Of a stretch of DNA of 64,000 nucleotides, positions 48,408 through 57,142 are shown in pieces. The stretch covers positions 1,845,001 to 1,909,000 of the forward strand of contig NZ_CP113524.1 of the NCBI RefSeq assembly GCF_026723765.1, read 5' to 3'. Below the pieces are notes generated by a model. The model did no database searches. It saw nothing but the letters and a program-made list of their open reading frames with translations, and was not told where the DNA came from. Within the stretch, counting starts at the first letter, position 1. Each line of letters begins with the position of its first letter. Origin of the DNA: Lacrimispora xylanolytica (GTDB lineage Bacteria > Bacillota > Clostridia > Lachnospirales > Lachnospiraceae). A program made the translations under genes and the position numbers.

Positions 48408-49144
48408 GTAAGGATGAGTTTATGAAAAGTCTGGAATATCTGTTGTCGGATATACCGGATGAAGATAAGGCAGATGCCATCGGATATTACAGGGATTATC
48501 TGGAAGAAGCCGGACCGGACAAGGAAGAACAGGTCATTCGTGACTTTGGGAGTCCGGAACGAATCGCCTCCATCATACGTTCTGAAATATCCGGTCACCT
48601 TTCAGATGGCGGGGAATTTACAGAAAACGGCTATGAAGATGAACGGTTTAAGGACCCCAACTATCAGATGGCAAAACGGTATGATCTCCCGGATGTGAGA
48701 GAGGAAGAAAGCCGTGGAGAACAAAGAACCGAAGAAGTTTATGGCGAAAAAAAGCGTGACCAGTCTAACCGAACGGTAAAGCTTATCCTTTGGGCCATTC
48801 TTCTTATTGCAGCCTCTCCCTTAATTCTGGGAATCGGAGGCGGATTTATGGGGCTTTTAGGGGGACTTTTTGGCATTCTGGCGGCAGCGGTCGTAGGGCT
48901 TGGGGCAATCACACTTGCCCTCCTTGTAAGCGGCTTTGCAGTTATCATAGCAGGCTTTGTATCAGTAGCAGTTCATCCCCTGGGAGGTTTCCTGGTTTTG
49001 GGAATCGGAGTTGCTCTGCTTGGACTAGGGCTTCTTGGCCTTGCAGTGTGTGCAGCATTTTACGGAAAGTTTCTTCCGTACCTTTTTAGAGGGATTGTTA
49101 ATGCAATCCAGACCTTATTAAATAGAAGGAGGAGCCGTCTATGA
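48404..49144 (+). CDS. HAAS/DUF1700-domain membrane protein
   Basis: 246 aa. The N-terminal HAAS domain (about 1-65; M-S-K-D-E-F-M-K-S-L-E, Y-Y-R-D-Y-L-E-E-A-G) pairs with PadR regulators in Firmicutes. A charged linker follows, then four or so hydrophobic Gly/Leu/Ala-rich segments (about 125-235). Role in sensing or in the envelope is inferred. It overlaps the next gene by 4 nt. Confidence 0.85.
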   Translation: MSKDEFMKSLEYLLSDIPDEDKADAIGYYRDYLEEAGPDKEEQVIRDFGSPERIASIIRSEISGHLSDGGEFTENGYEDERFKDPNYQMAKRYDLPDVREEESRGEQRTEEVYGEKKRDQSNRTVKLILWAILLIAASPLILGIGGGFMGLLGGLFGILAAAVVGLGAITLALLVSGFAVIIAGFVSVAVHPLGGFLVLGIGVALLGLGLLGLAVCAAFYGKFLPYLFRGIVNAIQTLLNRRRSRL

Positions 49145-50076
49145 ACAAATTTATAAAAAGCTGCATCATAGCCGGTGTTGTGTGCGTACTGGCAGGCGGT
49201 GGAATTACGGCGGCAGCTGTAGCAATGGGAGGAACCGTGATTGATGCAATTCCGCTGCGTTTAAAGCAGTGGGGGTTCGAGCTGGGACAAATTGCTGAAG
49301 AAGATTTTTGGAATAATAGTGATTTTTCTTTTGAAGATGGGGAATTTAACAATGACGACCTTCTTCTTGGAGAGCAAACCATTCATACTACCGGACAGGG
49401 AAGTCAGATATATTCGGCTACCGGTATTAAGAATTTAAGAGCAGACATCAAAGCAGGCGGATTACGGATTGTGGAAGATTCACAGGGAGATGAAATCACC
49501 ATCTTCTGCAACAAGGATGAATCTTTTTACGAGATAGAAGAGAATGAGGGGGAGTTGATTCTTCAAACACATTCAAAAAAAGCAAATTATAAAAACCCTA
49601 AGCTGCTTTTTACCATTCATGTACCAAAGGATTACAAGTTTACCAGTGTGGATATCCAAGTAGAACCAGAACGTGTACGTTATGAGAATGAGGATTCAAG
49701 CGTTTATCTTGTGGCAGATGGCCTTATAGCTGATGAATGTAACCTGGATATAAAGGCAGGAACAGCAAAGATAAGGAAAGGTAACATTGACACATTAAAC
49801 ATTTATTCAGAAGCGGGAGCTGTGAATTATTCAGGCAGTGTATTAAACCAAATCTCTTTAAATTGTGAGGCCAGTGCTGTGAAGTTTCAGCTGGAAGGCA
49901 AAAAAGAAGATTTCAGCTATGATGTCAGTGCCAGTCTGGGAGCTGTGAAACTTGAAAATAAAAGTTTATTTGCTTTTGATAAGACCATAACACAAAATCC
50001 TGATGCACTAAAATCCATAATCTTAAACTGTGAAGTGAGTGCGGTTCAAATAACATTTAAAAATCAGGAATCATAA
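49141..50076 (+). CDS. DUF4097-domain surface protein
   Basis: 311 aa with an N-terminal hydrophobic segment (about residues 7-28) and a DUF4097-like beta-helical region (about 100-308), in which short strands such as L-D-I-K-A-G-T-A-K-I recur. Such proteins accompany PadR-HAAS-PspC clusters and are thought to be exposed outside the membrane. Exact function unknown. Confidence 0.82.
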   Translation: MNKFIKSCIIAGVVCVLAGGGITAAAVAMGGTVIDAIPLRLKQWGFELGQIAEEDFWNNSDFSFEDGEFNNDDLLLGEQTIHTTGQGSQIYSATGIKNLRADIKAGGLRIVEDSQGDEITIFCNKDESFYEIEENEGELILQTHSKKANYKNPKLLFTIHVPKDYKFTSVDIQVEPERVRYENEDSSVYLVADGLIADECNLDIKAGTAKIRKGNIDTLNIYSEAGAVNYSGSVLNQISLNCEASAVKFQLEGKKEDFSYDVSASLGAVKLENKSLFAFDKTITQNPDALKSIILNCEVSAVQITFKNQES

Positions 50077-50098
50077 GTCGTAGGAAGGAGAAATACAA

Positions 50099-50287
50099 AT
50101 GGGAGACAATCAAAAAAGGTTATACCGCTCTGAAACGGATAAAATGCTTTGTGGTGTATGCGGAGGAATTGGTGAATATTTTGAAATTGATCCGACGATC
50201 GTGCGCCTTTTATGGGTACTGTTAACTTGTTCAGGACCTGGAATCATTGCTTATATCATTGCGGCAGTTATCATTCCAAGAAGATAA
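50099..50287 (+). CDS. Short PspC-domain protein
   Basis: 62 aa. R-L-Y-R-S-E-T-D-K-M-L-C-G-V-C-G-G-I-G-E-Y-F mirrors the first PspC protein of the cluster, followed by one membrane segment ending I-I-P-R-R. GGAAGGAG precedes the ATG. A terminator-like hairpin lies downstream. Confidence 0.85.
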   Translation: MGDNQKRLYRSETDKMLCGVCGGIGEYFEIDPTIVRLLWVLLTCSGPGIIAYIIAAVIIPRR

Positions 50288-50307
50288 GGACAGAAATAAG
50301 TTTTTTA

Positions 50308-50345
50308 GACAGGAGCTGTGAATCCCATCATAGCCCCTGTTTTTT
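50308..50345 (+). terminator. Terminator of the PspC/PadR cluster
   Basis: ACAGGAGCT (50308-50316) pairs with AGCCCCTGT (50331-50339) with one A-C mismatch, followed by seven T. Confidence 0.7.
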
Positions 50346-50358
50346 TGTATGGCACTAC

Positions 50359-50386
50359 GTTTAAACCTTTCTTTAGCGGGTATACT
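50359..50386 (+). promoter_or_regulatory. Possible forespore (sigma F/G) promoter
   Basis: GTTTA at 50359-50363 and GGGTATACT at 50378-50386 match the shape of forespore promoters (GYWTA and GGNNANANT), but the 14-nt spacing is about two short. It lies before a spore-protein gene. Confidence 0.4.
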
Positions 50387-50418
50387 CTCACTAGATTTAA
50401 GAAAGGAGATGGAAAAAA

Positions 50419-50640
50419 GTGTCAAAAGTAAAAAATAATGAACCATTTGATCCTCACAATTTAAAACCGGAAGAAGTACTTAAGTTTGAAATAGCCACCG
50501 AACTCGGGCTTGGCGATAAAGTAATAAGAGGCGGATGGCGCAGCCTGACTGCTAAAGAGAGCGGCCGAATCGGCGGATTGATTACGAAACGAAAAAGAGA
50601 ATTAAAAAGAGAAGCTTTGGAAAAAGAAGAGGAAGCATAG
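50419..50640 (+). CDS. Alpha/beta-type small acid-soluble spore protein
   Basis: 73 aa from a GTG preceded by GAAAGGAG. The core L-K-F-E-I-A-T-E-L-G-L-G-D-K-V, G-G-W-R-S-L-T-A-K-E-S-G-R-I-G-G resembles alpha/beta SASPs, which coat spore DNA; the E-I-A germination-protease-site region is partly kept. The sequence is divergent, with a basic/acidic tail, so it is probably a minor SASP. It implies the host sporulates. Confidence 0.78.
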   Translation: MSKVKNNEPFDPHNLKPEEVLKFEIATELGLGDKVIRGGWRSLTAKESGRIGGLITKRKRELKREALEKEEEA

Positions 50641-50659
50641 GAAAAAGCTAGGAATTCCC

Positions 50660-50688
50660 TTGCGCCATAAGCAAAAATCTTTTATAAT
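50660..50688 (+). promoter_or_regulatory. Promoter of the cobalamin operon
   Basis: TTGCGC (50660-50665), 17-bp spacer, TATAAT (50683-50688). It leaves a leader of only about 15 nt before cbiD, so no B12 riboswitch can fit downstream of it. Confidence 0.6.
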
Positions 50689-50709
50689 GTACATCAAAGA
50701 GGATAAAAA

Positions 50710-51888
50710 ATGGAAAAATACCAACTAAGAAGCGGATTTACCACTGGCACATGTGCCGCTGTTGCGGCAAAGGCAGCAGCAGCCATGTTGCTTACGGGAA
50801 ATCCTTTACAACATATGAAGCTTGTGACACCAAAGGGGACGGAAGCCGATCTGCCCCTTTTTCGCGTTGTCCTAAATGATCAGGAAGCAGCCTGTGGAGT
50901 ACAAAAGGATGCAGGAGATGATCCGGATGTGACCCATCAGGCATTTGTTTTTGCAAGTGTGGGTCATTTTTATGGGGATGAAAAGGAAGCTCTTAAGACC
51001 TGTTACCGATACGATTTAGAGAATGGAAGCCCCCTGTTTCTGACCGCAGGGGAAGGAATCGGCTGGGTGACGAAGCCAGGTCTGTCCTGTCCCATTGGCT
51101 TACCTGCCGTTAATCCCGTTCCCAGAGCCATGATTTTTCAGGGAGTGGAAGAGGCCAGAAGAGAAGCCGGATTTGAGGGACCTCTTATAATAACCATTTC
51201 CATGCCGGAAGGAAAAAAGTTGGCAGAGAAGACCTTTAATTCAAAGCTTGGTATCGTGGGAGGGCTGTCTATCCTGGGAACCACGGGAATCGTTAACCCC
51301 ATGAGTGAAGAAGCACTCACTGCCACCATACGCCTGGAGCTTCATATGAAGGCTGTGGCAGGGGAAAGAAAGGTCATACTCACTCCTGGGAATTATGGAG
51401 AAGCATTCATTAAGGAAGCTTTATGCCTTTCCATGTCAGAAGGAGTCACCTGCAGTAATTTTATTGGGGAAGCTTTTACCATGGCAAGAGAGGACCGCTT
51501 TAAAGAGATTTTGTTCGTTGGCCACATCGGAAAGCTGATAAAGGTAGCAGGAGGGGTATACAACACCCACTCCAAGCATGGAGACCGGCGCATGGAAATC
51601 CTATGGGATTGTGTTAGCAGCGTAATTCCGGATTCTCAAAGGCTTGAGAAAGAGATATTAAGTGCCAATACCATGGAAGAGGCTTCTAAGATTCTAAAGG
51701 AATATAATATTCTTGAGCCGGTAATGAAAGAAGTCGTACATAGAATACAAGCTCATGTGTCTCGCTGGAGCGGAGGGATCCATGTGGAAGTCGTAACCTT
51801 TTCCACCACATACGGAATCCTCGGTATGAGTGAGGGCGCACAGGAGATGATAAGTCATTTTGCAACACGAGAAGAGGACAGGGAATAG
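50710..51888 (+). CDS. cbiD: Cobalt-precorrin-5B C1-methyltransferase
   Basis: Methylates C1 of the corrin ring in anaerobic (early-cobalt) B12 synthesis. The 392-aa product has R-S-G-F-T-T-G-T-C-A-A-A-like start (here T-T-G-T-C-A-A-V-A-A-K-A), and T-P-G-N-Y-G-E later. AGAGGA precedes the ATG. First gene of a long run of cbi genes on this strand with gaps or overlaps of a few bases. Confidence 0.94.
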   Translation: MEKYQLRSGFTTGTCAAVAAKAAAAMLLTGNPLQHMKLVTPKGTEADLPLFRVVLNDQEAACGVQKDAGDDPDVTHQAFVFASVGHFYGDEKEALKTCYRYDLENGSPLFLTAGEGIGWVTKPGLSCPIGLPAVNPVPRAMIFQGVEEARREAGFEGPLIITISMPEGKKLAEKTFNSKLGIVGGLSILGTTGIVNPMSEEALTATIRLELHMKAVAGERKVILTPGNYGEAFIKEALCLSMSEGVTCSNFIGEAFTMAREDRFKEILFVGHIGKLIKVAGGVYNTHSKHGDRRMEILWDCVSSVIPDSQRLEKEILSANTMEEASKILKEYNILEPVMKEVVHRIQAHVSRWSGGIHVEVVTFSTTYGILGMSEGAQEMISHFATREEDRE

Positions 51889-51903
51889 ACAGGAGGATAA
51901 AAC

Positions 51904-52581
51904 ATGGCAGGGATCATGTATGGAATTGGAGTCGGACCAGGGGATCCTGAGCTGATGACGATAAAAGCAGTAAAAAGAATCAGAGAATTAAAGGTAATTG
52001 CAATCCCCCATAAGGATAGGGAAAAGTGCACTTCCTATGAGATTGCCAGACAGGCGGTGCCTGAAATTACAGAGAAGGAATGTCTTTGCCTTCATATGCC
52101 TATGACAAAGGATGAGGAGGCGCTGAAAAGAAGTCATGACGAGGCCGCAGAGGCTGTGATGGAGCGGCTTAAGCAGGGAGAGGACGTGGGCTTTCTCACT
52201 CTTGGAGATGTGAGCATCTATTCTACCTTTGCCTATCTGGCAGAGCGTGTCATAAGCGAAGGCTATGAGATACAGCTGGTCAGCGGAATTCCTTCTTTTT
52301 GTGCAGCGTCAGCAAGACTGAATCTACCCCTGGTGACTGGGTCAGAGGAACTTCATATCATACCGGCTTCCTATCAGATTTCCCATGCCTTAAAACTGCC
52401 TGGGGTAAAGGTATTGATGAAAGCAGGCAGGCAGATGAGCGCAGTGAAGGAAGAAATAAAAAACAGCGGCTTGACCGCAGTCATGGTGGAAAATTGCGGT
52501 ATGGAAGAGGAACGGATTTATCTAAACCTGGATGAAATACCGGAAACGGCTGGTTACTATTCATTGCTGATTGTGAGGTAA
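51904..52581 (+). CDS. cbiL: Precorrin-2 C20-methyltransferase
   Basis: SAM-dependent tetrapyrrole methylase of 225 aa. Family motifs: G-I-G-V-G-P-G-D-P-E-L-M-T near the start, L-T-L-G-D-V-S-I-Y-S-T and V-S-G-I-P-S-F-C-A-A-S-A-R. AGGAGG precedes the ATG. The CbiL form uses the cobalt-containing substrate; this fits the rest of the operon. Confidence 0.92.
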   Translation: MAGIMYGIGVGPGDPELMTIKAVKRIRELKVIAIPHKDREKCTSYEIARQAVPEITEKECLCLHMPMTKDEEALKRSHDEAAEAVMERLKQGEDVGFLTLGDVSIYSTFAYLAERVISEGYEIQLVSGIPSFCAASARLNLPLVTGSEELHIIPASYQISHALKLPGVKVLMKAGRQMSAVKEEIKNSGLTAVMVENCGMEEERIYLNLDEIPETAGYYSLLIVR

Positions 52582-52583
52582 AT

Positions 52584-53351
52584 ATGGTACATATTGTTGG
52601 AGCAGGTCCGGGAGCACCGGATCTTATTACAGTAAGAGGGAAAGAACTCCTTTCCAAAGCGGATATAATTATTTATGCAGGTTCACTCGTAAATCCCCTT
52701 CTTTTAGATTACAGAAAAGAAACGTGTCAGGTCTATGACAGTGCCAGGATGACTCTGGAAGAGGTGATCTCTGTGATAGAAAAGGGAGAAGCCGAAGGAA
52801 AGATGATGGTAAGGCTTCATACAGGAGACCCCAGTCTTTACGGAGCCATCAGAGAACAGATGGACGAGCTTGATGTCAGAGGGATTTCTTATGAGATCTG
52901 TCCTGGTGTCAGCTCTTTTTGCGGTGCTGCAGCAGCTCTACAGATGGAATATACCCTTCCTCAAATAAGCCAAAGTGTAGTGATTACCCGTATGGCAGGC
53001 AGGACACCGGTGCCAGAAAGGGAATCCATCGCTTCCTTTGCTTCTCACGGTGCCACTATGGTCATATTTTTAAGCACAGGAATGCTTACGGCTTTATCAG
53101 AAGAGCTGATCAAAGGGGGATATGCTCCTGAAACACCGGCTGCCATCGTTTATAAAGCTACCTGGGAGGATGAAAAGACCGTTGTTTGTACGGTTGCCAC
53201 TCTGGAAGAGAATGCCAGAAGGTGGGGCATTAAAAAAACGGCTCTCATTATAGTAGGAGATGCAGTGGCTCAGACAGGCTATGAGCGGTCTAAGCTTTAC
53301 GATCCTGAATTCACCACAGAGTACCGGAAAGGAACCGGTGAAAATTCATGA
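52584..53351 (+). CDS. cbiF: Cobalt-precorrin-4 C11-methyltransferase
   Basis: 255-aa methylase: V-G-A-G-P-G-A-P-D-L-I-T-V-R-G at the N-terminus, H-T-G-D-P-S-L-Y-G-A and C-P-G-V-S-S-F-C-G-A-A-A. It starts 2 nt after cbiL and overlaps cbiG by 4 nt. Confidence 0.94.
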   Translation: MVHIVGAGPGAPDLITVRGKELLSKADIIIYAGSLVNPLLLDYRKETCQVYDSARMTLEEVISVIEKGEAEGKMMVRLHTGDPSLYGAIREQMDELDVRGISYEICPGVSSFCGAAAALQMEYTLPQISQSVVITRMAGRTPVPERESIASFASHGATMVIFLSTGMLTALSEELIKGGYAPETPAAIVYKATWEDEKTVVCTVATLEENARRWGIKKTALIIVGDAVAQTGYERSKLYDPEFTTEYRKGTGENS

Positions 53352-54385
53352 AAATTTCCCTTGTCTGCTTTACCAGGGCTGGAGCCGGATTGTGTGTAAG
53401 GCTTATGGAGGGATTGTCAAAATCCGGAGATGTCTGCGAAGGATTTGGACCAGAGGGAAGCCCTCTTTTGCCAATGAATGCGCCTTTAAAGGATTGGACA
53501 GGGGATCAGTTTGAGCGGAAAGAGGGAATTGTCTTTATCGGGGCAACAGGAATTGCAGTCCGTGCCATCGCTCCATATTTAAAAGGGAAAGATAAAGATC
53601 CTGCTGTGGTGGTGTTAGACGACTTAGGCCGCTTCTCGATCTCGCTGCTATCCGGTCACTTAGGAGGCGCCAACGAGCTGGCGGCCCGGGCAGCCAGTAT
53701 TTCAGGAGGACAGGCAGTGATTACGACAGCAACGGACAATCATGGCAGATTTGCGGTGGATCTGTTTGCAAAAGAACATGGTCTTTTTATCTCCCGACTG
53801 GATGGGATTAAGGATATATCATCTTCTCTGCTAAATGGACATGATGTTGGATTTTTCAGTGATTTCCCCATAGAAGGAAAGCTCCCAAAAGGACTTTGCA
53901 AAGACGGGCCATTCTCTCCGTCAGTCTATATCAGTATAAAGGATCGCCTTGAGGGAGAATGGAAAGATTCTCTGCTCCTGGTTCCTAAGATAGCAGTACT
54001 TGGAATCGGATGCAGAAAAGGAGTTTCTTTTAATGCCATAAAATCTGCTGTGGATCAGGTGCTTTTTGATTGGAATATAAAGAAAGAAAGTCTGGCTGTA
54101 TGTGCCAGCATTGATATAAAGAAAGAAGAACCGGGAATCTGCCAATTGGCAGCCTTTTATGGAATTCCGTTTGTTACGTACCCGGCGGAAGTTCTATCAA
54201 AGGCAAAAGGAGAGTTTTCTTCCTCATCTTTTGTAAAACAGATAACTGGTGTTGATAATGTATGCGAACGGGCAGCCATAACCTGCGTAGAAGAAATGGG
54301 TGGAGGTAAGCTTCTGATTAAGAAACAGCCCCACCATGGTGTAACAGTGGCATTGGCAGTCCGGGATTGGAAGGTAGAGATATGA
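53348..54385 (+). CDS. cbiG: Cobalt-precorrin-5A hydrolase
   Basis: Opens the delta-lactone of cobalt-precorrin-5A, releasing acetaldehyde. The 345-aa product has F-I-G-A-T-G-I-A-V-R-A-I-A-P and L-S-G-H-L-G-G-A-N-E-L-A in the N-terminal half, and the CbiG C-terminal domain with L-G-I-G-C-R-K-G. It overlaps both neighbours. Confidence 0.93.
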   Translation: MKISLVCFTRAGAGLCVRLMEGLSKSGDVCEGFGPEGSPLLPMNAPLKDWTGDQFERKEGIVFIGATGIAVRAIAPYLKGKDKDPAVVVLDDLGRFSISLLSGHLGGANELAARAASISGGQAVITTATDNHGRFAVDLFAKEHGLFISRLDGIKDISSSLLNGHDVGFFSDFPIEGKLPKGLCKDGPFSPSVYISIKDRLEGEWKDSLLLVPKIAVLGIGCRKGVSFNAIKSAVDQVLFDWNIKKESLAVCASIDIKKEEPGICQLAAFYGIPFVTYPAEVLSKAKGEFSSSSFVKQITGVDNVCERAAITCVEEMGGGKLLIKKQPHHGVTVALAVRDWKVEI

Positions 54386-55116
54386 AAAAAACAGGTAAGC
54401 TTTATGTTGTGGGAATCGGCCCAGGTTCCTATGAGGACATGACAGTCAGGGCGATCAATATATTAAAGGAATGTGAACTCATTGTTGGGTATACTGTATA
54501 CATAGATCTCATTCGAGATCATTTCCCGGATAAGGAAACTCTTACAACTCCAATGCGTCAGGAGAAAGAACGGTGTCAGATGGCTCTTGATGAAGCAAAA
54601 AAAGGGAAGACAGTTGCCATGGTATGCAGTGGAGATTCCGGCGTATATGGAATGAGCGGATTAATTCTGGAGCTTTCAGATGGAAGCGTTGATGTTGAGA
54701 TGGTTCCTGGTGTAACGGCCGCATTAAGTGGAGGAGCCCTTCTTGGAGCCCCTCTTGGACATGATTTTGCAGTCATCAGTTTAAGCGATCTGCTTACCCC
54801 CATGGAACTGATTGAAGACAGATTAAGAATGTCTGCAAAAGCGGATATGGTAATCTGCTTGTACAATCCTTCCAGCAAGAAGCGGTCAGATTATTTAAAG
54901 AAGGCCTGTGAAATTGTGATGGAGTACCGGGATCCTAAAACTGTCTGCGGAATCGCAAGAAATATAGGAAGAAGCGAGGAAGAGAAGAGTGTCTTAAGTC
55001 TGGAAGAATTAAGGGATACCCAGGTAGATATGTTTACCACCGTGTACATAGGAAATTCCATGACAAAAGAAATAGATGGAAACATGGTAACGCCGAGAGG
55101 ATACCGGCATGTGTAG
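54382..55116 (+). CDS. cbiH: Cobalt-precorrin-3 C17-methyltransferase
   Basis: Ring-contracting methylase. The ATG at 54382 overlaps the cbiG stop (ATGA) and has GGAAGGTAGAG before it, giving 244 aa. Motifs: V-V-G-I-G-P-G-S-Y-E-D-M-T, C-S-G-D-S-G-V-Y-G-M and N-P-S-S-K-K-R-S-D. Confidence 0.92.
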   Translation: MKKTGKLYVVGIGPGSYEDMTVRAINILKECELIVGYTVYIDLIRDHFPDKETLTTPMRQEKERCQMALDEAKKGKTVAMVCSGDSGVYGMSGLILELSDGSVDVEMVPGVTAALSGGALLGAPLGHDFAVISLSDLLTPMELIEDRLRMSAKADMVICLYNPSSKKRSDYLKKACEIVMEYRDPKTVCGIARNIGRSEEEKSVLSLEELRDTQVDMFTTVYIGNSMTKEIDGNMVTPRGYRHV

Positions 55117-56566
55117 GATTCTGATTTTCGGAGGAACAACGGAAGGACGTCTTCTTTCTGAGTACTGCCACCAGCAAAAAAAGAAAGTTTGGGTCAGCGT
55201 TGCCACTGGTTACGGCAAAATGGTCCTTCCGGAAAGTCCCTATCTTTTCGTTCATGAAACCCCAATGAATGAAGAGGAGATGGAAGGGTTTATCAGACGC
55301 AACAAGATTACCCTTGTGTTCGATGCGACCCACCCCTATGCAGCAGTGGTGAGTAAAAACATTGCCTCCTCCTGTGAAAAAACTGGGACTAGAAGAATTC
55401 GTGTGATACGGGAATCCTTAACCAGCGTGGAGGATTTAGGAGCAGGGGATCATGTTGTCTGGGTCGATTCTGTAGAAGAGGCAGTTAAGTATCTGGAGGA
55501 AGAGACTGGAAATATTCTTGTTACCACAGGCAGCAAGGAGCTTGTCCGCTTTACTCGCTTAGACTCCTTTGAGGAGCGCGTCTACGCCAGGGTACTTCCT
55601 ACGGTTGGTGTTATTTCTGCCTGTGAGGAAATCGGCATAAAAGGAAAGCGCTTAATCGGGATGCAGGGTCCGTTTTCGCAGGAACTGAACGAAGCCATGA
55701 TCCGGCAGTATGATATTCGCTATCTGGTGACCAAGGAGGCAGGATCTGCCGGAGGTTTTCAGGAAAAAATAAATGCAACAGAAGCCTGTCAGATAAAAGC
55801 TGTGGTTGTGGGCCGTCCCGTTGTCGAATCGGGTATGACCTTAACAGAAGCAAAAGAGTTTCTTTCTGAGTATGAAGCAGAAGAAGAGGAAGAGGATGAT
55901 AAAAAATCACCTTCTGAGGCATTTGGAATCAGAAACGTATCCCTCATTGGAATCGGCATGGGCGGACCGGAACAGATGACCGGACAGGCTGTCAAAGCAT
56001 TAAAAGAGAGTCAGGTGGTATTTGGAGCAGAAAGAATGCTTAAAAGCATAGGAGATTTGATTCCAGGCGTAAATCTGATTCCATGGTATTTAAGCCATGA
56101 CATTCTCCCCTGGCTGAATGAACATAAGGAATACAAGAAGATAGCCATTCTTTATTCTGGAGATACCGGATTTTACAGCGGTGCAAAAAAGATGATAGAA
56201 GCATTTCAGACTGAAACAAAGGAAAACCAGTATGAAATAGAGGTTCTACCCGGTATTTCTTCGGTATCTTACCTGTGTGCCAGGTTAAGCACCGGATGGG
56301 AGGATGCCAGACTCATAAGCCTTCATGGAAGAGACGGAGATGTGGCCCGGGAGCTTTTAAAATTCCATAAGGTATTTGCACTTTTAGACGGAACCAATAC
56401 CGTAAACCAGGTATGTGGCCGGCTTATAGAAGAAGGGTTTGGACATGTTTCTCTCTCTGTTGGTGAGAGGCTTTCCTATCCGGATGAGCGAATTACTACT
56501 GGTACGCCGGAAACCTTGAAAGATGGTTCTTTTGATGTGCTGTCAGCAATATGGATTGAGAGGTAG
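55109..56566 (+). CDS. cbiJE: Fused precorrin-6A reductase / precorrin-6Y C5,15-methyltransferase
   Basis: 485 aa carrying two enzymes. Residues about 1-255 are CbiJ (F-G-G-T-T-E-G-R, D-A-T-H-P-Y-A, N-I-L-V-T-T-G-S-K-E-L), the reductase. An acidic linker (about 255-270) follows. Residues about 272-485 are CbiE (L-I-G-I-G-M-G-G-P-E-Q-M-T, L-Y-S-G-D-T-G-F-Y-S-G). Its decarboxylating partner CbiT is encoded next. The ATG at 55109 follows GAGAGG and overlaps cbiH by 8 nt. Confidence 0.92.
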   Translation: MCRILIFGGTTEGRLLSEYCHQQKKKVWVSVATGYGKMVLPESPYLFVHETPMNEEEMEGFIRRNKITLVFDATHPYAAVVSKNIASSCEKTGTRRIRVIRESLTSVEDLGAGDHVVWVDSVEEAVKYLEEETGNILVTTGSKELVRFTRLDSFEERVYARVLPTVGVISACEEIGIKGKRLIGMQGPFSQELNEAMIRQYDIRYLVTKEAGSAGGFQEKINATEACQIKAVVVGRPVVESGMTLTEAKEFLSEYEAEEEEEDDKKSPSEAFGIRNVSLIGIGMGGPEQMTGQAVKALKESQVVFGAERMLKSIGDLIPGVNLIPWYLSHDILPWLNEHKEYKKIAILYSGDTGFYSGAKKMIEAFQTETKENQYEIEVLPGISSVSYLCARLSTGWEDARLISLHGRDGDVARELLKFHKVFALLDGTNTVNQVCGRLIEEGFGHVSLSVGERLSYPDERITTGTPETLKDGSFDVLSAIWIER

Positions 56567-56569
56567 GAT

Positions 56570-57142
56570 ATGAGAGATGAAGTCTTTATCAGAGGAGCTG
56601 TGCCCATGACCAAAAGTGAGGTCAGGGCTGTTTCTCTTTCTAAACTGGAGCTAAGACAGGATTCCATTCTATATGATGTAGGTGCAGGCACCGGCTCCGT
56701 TTCCATAGAAGCGGCTTTCGCTCTTTCTAAAGGACGGGTCTACGCCATAGAAAAAAAGCCAGAAGCCATTGAACTGATTCAGGCAAATAAGGAAAAATTT
56801 TCTGCGGAAAACGTAACTGTAATCGAAGGCATAGCGCCTCATGCTCTTTCTGATTTAGAGGCACCTACCCATGTGTTTATTGGTGGCACCTCCGGGGCCA
56901 TGGGAGAGGTTTTAGATACCGTCCTTAAGAAAAATCCAAAGGCAAGGATCGTTATAAATGTGCTTGCCCTGGAATCCATAGCAGAAGTACTTGACTGGCT
57001 AAAAGCTCATTGTGTAGAAGCGGAAATGGTACAGGTACAGGTTTCCAAAGGGAAAACGGCAGGCAGCTATCATATGATGATGGGACAAAATCCGGTGTAT
57101 GTGATTTCCTTCGGGGGAGAAGGAGGTGTGCCGGTTGCGTGA
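56570..57142 (+). CDS. cbiT: Precorrin-6Y C15-methyltransferase (decarboxylating)
   Basis: 190-aa Rossmann-type methyltransferase: P-M-T-K-S-E-V-R near the start, D-V-G-A-G-T-G-S-V-S-I-E as the SAM site, and G-G-T-S-G-A-M later. It works with the CbiE half of the previous gene. Confidence 0.93.
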   Translation: MRDEVFIRGAVPMTKSEVRAVSLSKLELRQDSILYDVGAGTGSVSIEAAFALSKGRVYAIEKKPEAIELIQANKEKFSAENVTVIEGIAPHALSDLEAPTHVFIGGTSGAMGEVLDTVLKKNPKARIVINVLALESIAEVLDWLKAHCVEAEMVQVQVSKGKTAGSYHMMMGQNPVYVISFGGEGGVPVA

